From NCBI GenBank assembly GCA_938038445.1, contig CALHRZ010000025.1:1-64000 (forward strand): 64,000 nt of DNA, read 5' to 3'. The stretch comes from an uncultured bacterium (GTDB taxonomy: Bacteria > Verrucomicrobiota > Kiritimatiellia > CAIKKV01). The translations under genes were made by a program, and so were the position numbers. This document shows positions 34,413 through 43,613 of this stretch, in pieces (the stretch's first letter is position 1; each line of letters opens with the position of its first letter). A model generated the notes under the pieces. The model saw only the letters and a program-made list of their open reading frames with translations, searched no databases and had not been told where the DNA came from.

Positions 34413-35249
34413 ATGGCGACGATTTCGGCCAAGATGGTGAGTGAACTGAGGGAAGCGACGGGCGTCGGCATGATGGAATGCAAGCGCGCGTTGGAGGAGG
34501 CGGGAGGGGACCGGGAGAAGGCGATTCGGCTTCTCCGCGAGCGGGGACTCGCGACGGCCCAGAAGAAGGCCGGCCGAGCCACGAACCAGGGAGCCATTGG
34601 CGCGGCCGTCACGGAGGATGGGAAGACGGCTGCCCTTGTGGAAATCAATTGCGAGACCGATTTTGTCGCGCGGAACGAGCAGTTCAAGGCCTTTGTTGTG
34701 GAGATGACCCGCCGTGCTTTGGAAACCGATGCGGCTTTGGCTGAGACAGCCCGGGATGCGTTGACGGCCATGATTCAGAAAACGGGCGAAAACATGCAGA
34801 TCCGCCGCAATCTTCGCCTTAAGGTTCAGGGAGAGGGGCGGTTGATTCATTACGTTCATCTGGGGGATAAGGAAGGGGTGTTGATTGAGTTAGGTTGCCA
34901 GAAACCCGAAACGGCGGCCCGGAAGGAGTTTTGGGAATTGGGGCGGGATCTTGCGATGCACGTATCGGCGATGGCGCCGCGCTGGCTTCAGCGTTCTGAC
35001 GTGCCGGAGGAAGTTCTTGTCTCGGAACGGGAAATTTACGCCAAGCAAGTGGCGGGGAAGCCGACGAATATTGCGGCCAAGATCGTGGAAGGCAAGATTC
35101 AGAAGTTCTTTTCCGAGGTTTGTTTCCTGGACCAGCCCTTCGTGAAGGAGCAGAAGATGACGGTTTCGCAGCTTCTTTTGGAACGGGGCCGTGCTTGGAA
35201 TGACACGGTGACCGTACGCCGTTATCTTCGTTGGGTGTTGGGGGAATAG
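34413..35249 (+). CDS. tsf: Elongation factor Ts
   Basis: EF-Ts recycles EF-Tu by nucleotide exchange. The N-terminal VSELREATGVGMMECKRALEEAGGDREKAI and the core ALVEINCETDFVARNEQFKAF are diagnostic. The 278-residue length is typical. AAGGAG precedes the ATG. It forms an operon with rpsB. Confidence 0.97.
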   Translation: MATISAKMVSELREATGVGMMECKRALEEAGGDREKAIRLLRERGLATAQKKAGRATNQGAIGAAVTEDGKTAALVEINCETDFVARNEQFKAFVVEMTRRALETDAALAETARDALTAMIQKTGENMQIRRNLRLKVQGEGRLIHYVHLGDKEGVLIELGCQKPETAARKEFWELGRDLAMHVSAMAPRWLQRSDVPEEVLVSEREIYAKQVAGKPTNIAAKIVEGKIQKFFSEVCFLDQPFVKEQKMTVSQLLLERGRAWNDTVTVRRYLRWVLGE

Positions 35250-35262
35250 CCGCGGCGGCGTG

Positions 35263-37074
35263 ATGAAACCCTCCCTCATTTCCTTCGAGTACGTCGAGGA
35301 GGCTATTCGGTTAGCGGCGGGTCGGCGGGGGCCACGGCTGTGGAGACGGACGTCCGCGAGCGACCCATGGAAAGAGCGAGTGGAAGCCGATCCGGACTCC
35401 TTGTTTTTACGGGCGTGTATTCGGGAGGAAACGGAAGCGATTTGCGCAGCGCCCTTGCTGGAACGGATTGTCGAAGGGCGACGGCTTTTGGCGGTCTCGC
35501 GGCAATGTTTGTCGCGGATTGCGTTGCTCGATTTTGGCTGGCGGCTTCTTGGCGATCCGCGTTTTCCGCATCGTGCGGCGGAAGAAGTGCTCGCGGTCTG
35601 CCGTTTTTCCGATTGGAATCCTTCGCACTTTCTTGACACGGCGGAGATGAGCCTTGCCGTCGCCTGGGCCCTCGATGCGTTTGGGGAACTGTGGGATCCG
35701 GCGTTTCGCCGGAGGATCGAAAACTCATTGATCCGATTGGGTCTCGATGCGGGCGATGTTAATCCCGAGGCCTGGTGGATTCGCTCGAACAACAATTGGG
35801 GGCAGGTGTGCCATGCGGGGATGACGGCGGCGGCCTTGGTGCTTCTGGAGCGAGACCCTGCGAGGGCGGCGCGAGTGGTTCACCGAGCGGTGACGAACGT
35901 GCCGGCCTCCATGGCGGTCTATGCTCCCGACGGCGGTTATCCCGAGGGTCCTTCCTACTGGAGTTATGGGACGACATTCAACGTCCTTCTTATTCAGATG
36001 CTGGAAAACGTTTTGGGAACGGATTTCGGCCTTTCGGAACAAGAGGGATTTTCGAACACCGGCCTTTATATTCAAGCCATGCGAGGACCGACGGGGTTGT
36101 TTTTCAATTATGCGGATGGAAGTGAAGAGAACGGGTACTGTCCCTCTGTAGTGTATTGGTTTGCGGAACGTTTTGGAACACCGGTTGTTTCGTCGTGGGT
36201 GGAGATGACGCGGCGCCAGTGGCGTTCGGGGTCAGATCAGGCGACTGGGACGCGCAAGAAACGGCGAGACCGCTTTGGGTTGGAATTGCTATGGTTACCC
36301 CCTTTAAGGGGTGCCACTGCGGGTGTTGACTTGCCGCTTGACTGGCAGGATCGCGGCATTGTGCCGGTTGCGGTTTTTCGGAGCGGCTGGGACGATCCCG
36401 ACGCGTGGTTTGCGGGTCTGAAGGCGGGAAGTCCGGGACAAAATCATGGCCACATGGATGTGGGCGCATTTGTGCTGGATGCGATGGGTGTTCGTTGGGC
36501 GGTGGATCTCGGCGCGGACTGTTATCATCGAATCGAATCAAGGGGGCTTTTGCTCTGGGACCGGGCGCAGAATTCTGACCGTTGGCGTGTTTACCGGCTG
36601 AACAATTACAGCCACAACACCCTGACGATCGGGGGAGCGCTACAGCGGGTCGAGGGATATGCGCCGATCACAGGATTTTCTTCGGATCGGGAGAGTCCGT
36701 GGGCGGAGGCGGATTTGACGTCGGTATATGCTTCGCTCGCGACGCGGGTGATTCGCCGTCTGAGCTTGCGGGAACGGTGTTCGGCCGTGATCACCGACCG
36801 GGTGGAAGGAGTTCGGCCGGGAACGCAGGTGGAATGGGGAATGATGACGCGTGCGGATGTGGAGATATCGGGTTCCGTAGCATTTTTGCGGCAGAGCGGG
36901 CGTGTGATGCGGGTGGAAGCGATGGGGGAAGGCATGCGATGGGAGGTTCAGGAGGCGGATCCTCCCCCGGCAGAGCACGATTCGCCGAATCCGGGCGTTC
37001 GCCGGTTGCGGTTTTTCGTTCACGCACCGCCCTCCGGCGAGTTGGCGCTGGAAGTCCGATTTCAAGCCGGCTGA
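35263..37074 (+). CDS. Heparinase II/III-family polysaccharide lyase-like protein
   Basis: An alpha/alpha-toroid N-terminal half (NNNWGQVCHAGMTAAALVL, YPEGPSYWSYGTTFNVLLIQ) is followed by a heparinase II/III beta-sandwich domain. That domain has NHGHMDVGAFVLDAMGVRWAVDLGADCYH and YSHNTLTIGG. Lyases of this fold cleave uronic-acid polysaccharides such as heparinoids, alginate or ulvan. No signal peptide is evident, so it may act on imported oligosaccharides. ATG 35263 lies two codons into the track ORF or right after its GTG. The sialidase-like gene follows eight bases later. Confidence 0.82.
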   Translation: MKPSLISFEYVEEAIRLAAGRRGPRLWRRTSASDPWKERVEADPDSLFLRACIREETEAICAAPLLERIVEGRRLLAVSRQCLSRIALLDFGWRLLGDPRFPHRAAEEVLAVCRFSDWNPSHFLDTAEMSLAVAWALDAFGELWDPAFRRRIENSLIRLGLDAGDVNPEAWWIRSNNNWGQVCHAGMTAAALVLLERDPARAARVVHRAVTNVPASMAVYAPDGGYPEGPSYWSYGTTFNVLLIQMLENVLGTDFGLSEQEGFSNTGLYIQAMRGPTGLFFNYADGSEENGYCPSVVYWFAERFGTPVVSSWVEMTRRQWRSGSDQATGTRKKRRDRFGLELLWLPPLRGATAGVDLPLDWQDRGIVPVAVFRSGWDDPDAWFAGLKAGSPGQNHGHMDVGAFVLDAMGVRWAVDLGADCYHRIESRGLLLWDRAQNSDRWRVYRLNNYSHNTLTIGGALQRVEGYAPITGFSSDRESPWAEADLTSVYASLATRVIRRLSLRERCSAVITDRVEGVRPGTQVEWGMMTRADVEISGSVAFLRQSGRVMRVEAMGEGMRWEVQEADPPPAEHDSPNPGVRRLRFFVHAPPSGELALEVRFQAG

Positions 37075-37082
37075 TCCGAGGC

Positions 37083-38285
37083 ATGTCGTTGATTGGTCGA
37101 ATCCAGTTGGATACGGTTCGAACGGGTTTTGATGGGGAAACCTGCTGGGTTCAATGTCGGGCCGGCACCATACCACCGAGCGGCGCGGGAGGGAATCTTC
37201 AACCGATTGTCGTGATGACGATGCAGAAGTTGCGGTTGACGGGTAGCGACGTGTTTTACGAGTTGAATGAAATGCGGACGGATGATTTGGGGGCGTCGTG
37301 GGTTGGACCGGTCGCCCATTCGGAGACCTTGGGGCGACGGCGGGAACCGGGCGGAATTGAAACGGTGATTTGCGATGCTACGCCCCGATGGCATTCGAAG
37401 AGCGGCCGGTTGCTTTCTACGGGGCATACGGCCTCTTACTTGGGAGATCGGCTGGCGCCGGCTCCGCGATTCCGGCAGACGGCCTACACGGTTTACGAAC
37501 CCGTGATGCGCACATGGACACCTTGGAGGACCCTCGAAATGCCGGATGAAGCGGACCGGTTTTTCAGTTGCGGCGCGGGGAGTGCCCAGCGGTTTGACTT
37601 GGAGAACGGGGATATCCTTCTTCCGATCTATTTCATGCCCCGCAGCGAAGCGTGCAAAAAAGATCACCGGTATCGAGCCGCTGTGGCTCGGTGTCGGTTC
37701 GACGGCACGCAACTCATCTATTTGGAGCACGGGACGGAATTGGAAGCGCCCGATCCGCGAGGTATGGGGGAACCATCGCTGACGCGGTTTCAGGGAAAAT
37801 TTTATTTGACCCTTCGTAATGATGTGCGGGGGTATGTCACAAGGGGTGAGGATGGGTTGCATTTCGAGCCGCCGCGTCCGTGGCGTTTTGACGACGGTTC
37901 CGAATTGGGCAACTACAACACGCAGCAACACTGGGTGGTGCATTCGGAGGCGTTGTTTTTGGTATACACCCGACGGGGGTTGAACAATGACCATGTGTTT
38001 CGACATCGCGCGCCGCTGTTGATCGCCGAGGTGGATCCCGATCGCTTATGTGTGATCCGTGCAACCGAGCGGGTTTTGGTCCCTGAGCGGGGAGCCCGGT
38101 TGGGCAATTTTGCGGTGACGGATGTGACGCCGGGCGAGACGTGGGTAACGGTCAGTGAATGGATGCAGACATGGGGACCGAACCCTTTCGATTACAGGGT
38201 GTGCCAACGCTATGGCAGCGACAATGCGATTTTTGCCGCTCGGATTTTTTGGGAGCGCCCCAATCGGGTTCACGGATATTCATAG
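37083..38285 (+). CDS. Sialidase-like (BNR-repeat) protein
   Basis: The 400-residue protein has beta-propeller features of sialidase/neuraminidase-type proteins, including DDLGASWVGPVAHSETL resembling an Asp-box (SxDxGxTW) and repeated tryptophan/strand blocks. The usual catalytic residues cannot be assigned confidently. The start ATG 37083 has GAGG close upstream. The track ORF from 36582 is an artefact of read-through overlap with the lyase gene. Together with the lyase it forms a probable two-gene catabolic unit. There is no signal peptide. Confidence 0.65.
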   Translation: MSLIGRIQLDTVRTGFDGETCWVQCRAGTIPPSGAGGNLQPIVVMTMQKLRLTGSDVFYELNEMRTDDLGASWVGPVAHSETLGRRREPGGIETVICDATPRWHSKSGRLLSTGHTASYLGDRLAPAPRFRQTAYTVYEPVMRTWTPWRTLEMPDEADRFFSCGAGSAQRFDLENGDILLPIYFMPRSEACKKDHRYRAAVARCRFDGTQLIYLEHGTELEAPDPRGMGEPSLTRFQGKFYLTLRNDVRGYVTRGEDGLHFEPPRPWRFDDGSELGNYNTQQHWVVHSEALFLVYTRRGLNNDHVFRHRAPLLIAEVDPDRLCVIRATERVLVPERGARLGNFAVTDVTPGETWVTVSEWMQTWGPNPFDYRVCQRYGSDNAIFAARIFWERPNRVHGYS

Positions 38286-38492
38286 TTTGCGCGTCCGCAG
38301 CCGGGGGCGTGGCGGCGGTTTCTGATGGACGCGGCTTCGTCAAGCGGGAACAAGGGGGGATGACCGCGCGAGAGGTGAGAATGCCGTTTGGACTTATTCC
38401 GGATTCCGGTGGCGTTTGATTTTTTGATTGTCAGATGAACATGTCTGTTGCTATTAAAACCGTCAATTGCCTTTTGAAAGGAGGGTATCCTG

Positions 38493-41400
38493 ATGAAAGG
38501 TCATGGGTCGAAACGGCGGGGATTTTTCCGGTATGGATCGTTGGCGCTTTCGACGTTTGCCCTTGGGTTTGTGCTTTTGCAATCGAGGATGCTGGCTCAG
38601 CTTTTGACGGTTTCCGATGGGGCTGAACCTGATCCGACGGTTGTCAAAGCGCTTAGCCGGCAATGGGCGGAATCTCCGGAGGATGTGGCCATCTTGGCTC
38701 GTGCCCATCGGAACCGGATGTTGCCGATGATCCCCCCGACGGCGGGGATGGTTTATCGGCATGGAGGGGGATATGTGATTTTTGACCCCAACGGATTTCC
38801 CAAGAAGTTTTGGGTGGGTCTTACAGGGGTCCTTAAAAACGGGGTCAAAGTCTATCCCGTGACGCTTGTGGAAGATCCGACCACACGTGCGGCACGGTTT
38901 TACAATGCTAAGGGGAGGGAATTTTACACTTTGCCGCCTCCCCCGGACTACGATCCATTCGCCTGGCTTTTTCAAAACCATCCTGAACTGTATGTCGCCG
39001 ATGCCGATCCAGCCTTGCGTATGGCACAAGAAGCGATATGGGATCCGGCCCGTATTCGGGTGGCATTTGATCTTGTGCCGGCTTCCAACCTTTCCCAATT
39101 GTCTGTTGCGTTATCCGGGGAGAGCAAGAGTTTTTCGATGAGCGTGAAGACCCTGGACGGAACGGAAGGGGGCGGTTTGGGTATGTGGATGCTGGATGCG
39201 ATATCCGAGCTGGCGGTTGTTGGCATTCGACCTACGGAGGAAGGAGTTGCGATTCAGATTGCCTGGCCGGATGGGTTTACGAATCGGTTGGATATTTTTG
39301 CCCGGGATGCGCTTGCCGCGACGGGCTGGTATGCGGTTGCGGAAGGGCTGGAAACGGCGGGGACAAATCTTCTGGAGTGGGTGGACACTGCGGCGACCGG
39401 CCAAGTCCGCCGCTTTTACCGGGTTGGCAATGCGGATTTGGACACTGATCAAGATGGCATTACGGATGCGCGGGAGCGGTTAATTTTCGGGACGGATCCC
39501 GAGGGAGTGGACACGGACAACGATGGACTGACCGATTGGGAAGAGCTGAATGTTTACGGGACGAATCCAACGTTGGCGGATACCGATGACGATCTTCTTC
39601 CCGACGGGGCTGAAGTTATGGGATGGGACGCGTGGACTGTGACGATGGGATGGGGGAGCGATTGGCGCGAACCTGGCGCCTCGGCGGTTTGGGTAACCAA
39701 TTGGAACGGCGGAGAACATCAATACGATTATGTCAACGGGGCCCTTTCCGATCCATTTGGGGCGATGATTCGCTTGGGCGATCAAGTGGTGGAGTCGTTT
39801 TGCGTTGGGTCGGACGGGTTTTTGCTGTTAGGCGGGAGCGGAACGGTTCCCGAATCCATAGGCGCTGGGGTCAATCTTCCGCTGCCGTGGCCGGATTTGA
39901 ACGGGTTTGTGGCTCCCTTCTGGGACGAGTTGTGGGTTCGGGCGATCTCGGGGGTATGGGTCGAGGTATCGGGAAGCGGTTCAACGGAACGCATAACGGT
40001 GACGTGGCTGGGAGCGGGACTGATGAGCGAGGCGGATCAGCCACAGGGGCTGGATTTTCAGTGTGAATATTCGGCGACAGATGGATCATTTACCTATCGC
40101 TACCGGGAGGCAGCGGGGTTTGTTTTCCCGACCGAATATGCCCTGTTTACCGTTGGGTTACAGGGGAAAGATAATGCCCATGTGGCGCGCGTGCTCTTCA
40201 ATCGGCCCAATATTCTGCTCCCCGGCCATCGGATTCGAATCGAACCGGCGATCACGGATCCCTTGAATCCGGACACAGATGATGATGGACTACCCGACGG
40301 TTTTGAGAGTTCGTGGGGTTGGGATCCTCTGGTTCCCGCTGATCCCGAGAGCGATTGGGATGGGGACGGTCTATCCCTTATGCTCGAGATAACGGTCGGG
40401 ACATCCCCTTGGAATGTGGATACGGATGGAGACGGGTTCACAGACTTGGAAGAATGGTTGATCGGGATGGACCCGCTGGATCCGGACGACATTTATGAGG
40501 ATTACGACGAGGATGGCTTGACCAACTGGCAGGAATGGATGTATGGGGCAGATCCTTGGAATTGGGATGCGGATGGGGACGGCGTGGGGGATGGTGAGGA
40601 AGCGGCACAGGGGAGCGATCCGGCCGATCCATCTGATGGCGGAGAAGCACCGGCGGAAACGGTCGAGATTCAGTTGACCATGGATAACGGAGGCTATTGG
40701 TTGACGGATCGCGTGCCGGGGACGGTGTTCGGATTTGGGAAACTTCGTTACCGTCAACCGCCCGATGGCGGCAATGATTATAATGTGTTTCGAGTTGCAA
40801 AGGGAAAAGCGTATCAGATGGTTTTATATAGTCAGGAGGGGATGATTCAGCAGCGTCCCCTGAGCGTTAGCATGACCGTGGATGGCGAGTTTCCTCTACC
40901 CATTAGCAATCACGAAGCGTCGGTGGCGGCCGGCGTTTTGATTGAGAATCCGAGGAAGGTTTTGGGTTTTCGAAATTTGAGTGTTTGCGCATTTGGACCT
41001 TTGGATCCGTCTGTGTATGCGACCAACTCGCTGGATCCGGAACGTGTGCCGCCGCTGCCGGAGATTGAACGGGGCAACTGGCGGCTGATTCGAGCGGATA
41101 GCGGGTGGGAGTGGCGTCCGCGTGTGACCATGAAAGCGCGTATTTGCATTGTTCGCCGGGCGTGGAATGCGGTGTGGAGAACTTTTCCGACCTTCTATGA
41201 ATGGAAAGAATCCTGGCTGGATTTAGCTTCTATTAACAAATTCTACCGGGTTCTATATGAACTGCTCTTTGGGAAAGGGTCTTATGCTTCAGTGGCCAAG
41301 CCGTTTGTTCTTGAAATTTCGGGGGTAAGGGTTGCCCCTCTCAATACGGTCCTCGAATTCACGGCCCGTATCCTGCCGGAACACGAGGGATATTTCTCGT

Positions 41401-42872
41401 GGCATACCTATCCTCCGGTGTTTCCGGTCGATTACGATAATTCCAATGCCACCCTTCGATTGAAGGGAAACACATGGCTGTACTGTTCATTTTATGCTTA
41501 TACCAACTGCCACACGCCGGTTATTTCCAATCGGGTGGCGGTCTCGGTTCTTCACCACGACTGTTCGATAGGGGAATTCGAGACTCAGGTGCCGGCGTGG
41601 TTGATGGCCAACTGGAACGACAGCAACTTGAACGGGGTGCGAGACGCTCTGGAAACGCCGATACCTCCCGGCGATCCAGATGCCAAAATGGTCTATATCC
41701 AATGGAGGCGGACGAATGAGCTCCAGTGTTGTCGGTATTTTGTTCCCAATCCCCGCATGACGATCCGATTGGAGGATTACGGCTGGTTGGCCTATTCCAA
41801 TCCTCAAGTGTGGATCTGGAACACGAATTTGACGGAGGGCTACACACTGCCGACCAATGTGCCTGCCGATTCGGGGCCTTGGGTCTTCTCCTTGGAGTGC
41901 TGTCAGATTCATCCGATGGGAGGGGGGGTCGTTGATCTGAAGTTGGAGGTCAAAGCAGATCCAGTGGCGGGCGAACAGAGGAGTATGGAGCAGACGATTC
42001 CCATCCGGCTTTGTGGTGCCGATATTTACGAGCCCGTTGGGGACGTCCGGATTCCCGTACGGGCGACCAATCTTTTTATTTTGGACGGCCAGGACGGTCC
42101 ATGCCGTTACGACTGGCAGGCCGTGGATGGGGCAGCGCCAGGCATGACGGCTTTGCGGCCCGTCAGTGGGGTGATTTATCCGGTGCCGCGGCTCACCTTG
42201 CAATGGACGATATCCGACGGATGCGGGAGCTTTGATTTCCCCCAGGAAGAAGTCCCTTGGCATATATCGGAAGCGTTGCCTTCGCCGCCCTCTTCCCGTG
42301 ACGGGGTTTTGAGGATCGAAGGATGGGCCAGCGAAACGGCATTGGTTGCGGTGGCGGAGCGCGGCATACGGATTTACGATGATCATCTGAGGCGGGACAT
42401 GGAGAATTTCACACCGGAATATCTTTCCCCCTTCCATTGCTGGCATGGGATTATGGCGGGAAGCACAGGAGCCCTGCGCTTTACGGCTTTTGATGCCGCG
42501 CGTCATGCGTATGAGGGCAAACGTGCTTCGACCAATGAAGATCCGTTCTGGCTCTCATGGTCCAATCCCGTATCGGTCTTGGTCACGAATGCGGGTTATG
42601 AGGTTCCGGAATGGGACACTCTCAATCGCGGCGATTTGATCGTCTATCGGCGGGGTTCGACCAATATCCATGTTCAGACCTGCACGGGAAATGGAGATGA
42701 AACTTGGGGAGCCGATAACGCGCCGCGGCTTTGGGACGCTCAGTTGCAGATGTACACCAATCAGTATGGCCTTTTTGTCACCGCGCCGGCGGGCATTCAT
42801 TATCAGCAGGCCTGTCCGGATCTGTTTCCCGTTGAAATACGACTCTACAAAAAACCGCTGCCCGGCGAATGA
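38493..42872 (+). CDS. Giant secreted protein with thrombospondin type 3-like calcium-binding repeats
   Basis: A signal peptide (FFRYGSLALSTFALGFVLLQSRMLA) begins this 1459-residue protein. Two blocks of aspartate-rich TSP3-like repeats follow. The first is at about 313-376 (DTDQDGITDARERLIFGTDP, DTDNDGLTDWEELNVYGTNP). The second is at about 587-715 (DTDDDGLPDGFES, DVDGDGxxD-type loops). Between them is a beta-rich domain (FVAPFWDELWVRAISGVWVEVSG). The C-terminal 740 residues are unassigned, and no sorting signal is visible. AAAGGAGG precedes the ATG. Probably a calcium-stabilised surface or secreted adhesin or structural protein. Confidence 0.78.
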   Translation: MKGHGSKRRGFFRYGSLALSTFALGFVLLQSRMLAQLLTVSDGAEPDPTVVKALSRQWAESPEDVAILARAHRNRMLPMIPPTAGMVYRHGGGYVIFDPNGFPKKFWVGLTGVLKNGVKVYPVTLVEDPTTRAARFYNAKGREFYTLPPPPDYDPFAWLFQNHPELYVADADPALRMAQEAIWDPARIRVAFDLVPASNLSQLSVALSGESKSFSMSVKTLDGTEGGGLGMWMLDAISELAVVGIRPTEEGVAIQIAWPDGFTNRLDIFARDALAATGWYAVAEGLETAGTNLLEWVDTAATGQVRRFYRVGNADLDTDQDGITDARERLIFGTDPEGVDTDNDGLTDWEELNVYGTNPTLADTDDDLLPDGAEVMGWDAWTVTMGWGSDWREPGASAVWVTNWNGGEHQYDYVNGALSDPFGAMIRLGDQVVESFCVGSDGFLLLGGSGTVPESIGAGVNLPLPWPDLNGFVAPFWDELWVRAISGVWVEVSGSGSTERITVTWLGAGLMSEADQPQGLDFQCEYSATDGSFTYRYREAAGFVFPTEYALFTVGLQGKDNAHVARVLFNRPNILLPGHRIRIEPAITDPLNPDTDDDGLPDGFESSWGWDPLVPADPESDWDGDGLSLMLEITVGTSPWNVDTDGDGFTDLEEWLIGMDPLDPDDIYEDYDEDGLTNWQEWMYGADPWNWDADGDGVGDGEEAAQGSDPADPSDGGEAPAETVEIQLTMDNGGYWLTDRVPGTVFGFGKLRYRQPPDGGNDYNVFRVAKGKAYQMVLYSQEGMIQQRPLSVSMTVDGEFPLPISNHEASVAAGVLIENPRKVLGFRNLSVCAFGPLDPSVYATNSLDPERVPPLPEIERGNWRLIRADSGWEWRPRVTMKARICIVRRAWNAVWRTFPTFYEWKESWLDLASINKFYRVLYELLFGKGSYASVAKPFVLEISGVRVAPLNTVLEFTARILPEHEGYFSWHTYPPVFPVDYDNSNATLRLKGNTWLYCSFYAYTNCHTPVISNRVAVSVLHHDCSIGEFETQVPAWLMANWNDSNLNGVRDALETPIPPGDPDAKMVYIQWRRTNELQCCRYFVPNPRMTIRLEDYGWLAYSNPQVWIWNTNLTEGYTLPTNVPADSGPWVFSLECCQIHPMGGGVVDLKLEVKADPVAGEQRSMEQTIPIRLCGADIYEPVGDVRIPVRATNLFILDGQDGPCRYDWQAVDGAAPGMTALRPVSGVIYPVPRLTLQWTISDGCGSFDFPQEEVPWHISEALPSPPSSRDGVLRIEGWASETALVAVAERGIRIYDDHLRRDMENFTPEYLSPFHCWHGIMAGSTGALRFTAFDAARHAYEGKRASTNEDPFWLSWSNPVSVLVTNAGYEVPEWDTLNRGDLIVYRRGSTNIHVQTCTGNGDETWGADNAPRLWDAQLQMYTNQYGLFVTAPAGIHYQQACPDLFPVEIRLYKKPLPGE

Positions 42873-42887
42873 CGCCAGGAAGTGCTC

Positions 42888-43613
42888 ATGGATTTGCGGT
42901 TTGATCGTCTGCGTCCCCTTCTGGGAGAACAGGCTCTTGGACGTCTGGCGCATTCCCACGGGATGGTGGTCGGGTTGGGTGGGGTCGGTTCCTGGGCGGC
43001 GGAAAGTCTTGCCCGTACCGGTATCGGGCGGTTGACGCTGGTGGATCCCGATAAAGTCTGTCGAACGAATTTCAACCGACAGATTCAGGCGACAGGGGGG
43101 ACAGAGGGGAGACCGAAGGCAGAAGTCATGGTGGAACGGCTTCTGTTGATCAATCCTGCTTTGAAAGCTGAGGGGCGCATCCTGTCGTATAACCGTCATA
43201 CGAGCGATCGGTTACTCAGCGAACGGCCGGATGTGGTGGTGGATGCCATAGACGTGCTATCGCCCAAGTGTCATTTGCTCGCATCCTGCCGGGCAGCGGG
43301 TATTCCTGTGGTATGTTCCACCGGATCGGCCGGGCGTCTTGATCCCGCGCATATTCGCCTGGGGGATCTTGCGGAAACAGATGTGGACCCTTTGGCCCGA
43401 ATGGTGCGCAAAGTGCTCCGACGACGGTTCAATTTCCCGCGCGAAGGGGAAGGACTTTTCGGCATTCCGGCGGTGTTTTCCACGGAGATTCCTCGCGAGG
43501 GCATCGCGCCGCGGGGCACCGTATCCTTTGTCACAGGAGTATTCGGATTCTTTTGCGCAGCCCTTGCAGTGCGCTTGATTTTGCAAGGGGCGGGGGATTG
43601 GCCAGCGGGGTGA
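42888..43613 (+). CDS. tcdA: tRNA threonylcarbamoyladenosine dehydratase (TcdA/ThiF family)
   Basis: This E1-like adenylating enzyme cyclises t6A37 to ct6A. The ATP-binding VVGLGGVGSWAAESLARTGIGRLTLVDPDKV, the arginine finger region NFNRQIQAT and VVDAIDVLSPKCHLLASC are typical of TcdA. The 241 residues fit. ATG 42888 follows AGGAA. With mtaB in the same window it acts on the same tRNA position. Its stop abuts the convergent UroD-like gene, with the two stops forming TGATCA. Confidence 0.9.
   Translation: MDLRFDRLRPLLGEQALGRLAHSHGMVVGLGGVGSWAAESLARTGIGRLTLVDPDKVCRTNFNRQIQATGGTEGRPKAEVMVERLLLINPALKAEGRILSYNRHTSDRLLSERPDVVVDAIDVLSPKCHLLASCRAAGIPVVCSTGSAGRLDPAHIRLGDLAETDVDPLARMVRKVLRRRFNFPREGEGLFGIPAVFSTEIPREGIAPRGTVSFVTGVFGFFCAALAVRLILQGAGDWPAG

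Noticed and set aside
36582-37082. N-terminal extension of the sialidase-like ORF in the track
   Set aside because: It overlaps the heparinase-like gene in another frame, is Gly-rich low-complexity shadow sequence, and homology begins at ATG 37083.
39432-40640. Aspartate-rich repeats as a DNA-level tandem repeat
   Set aside because: The periodicity is at the protein level (TSP3-type loops); the DNA copies differ too much to be a recent tandem array.
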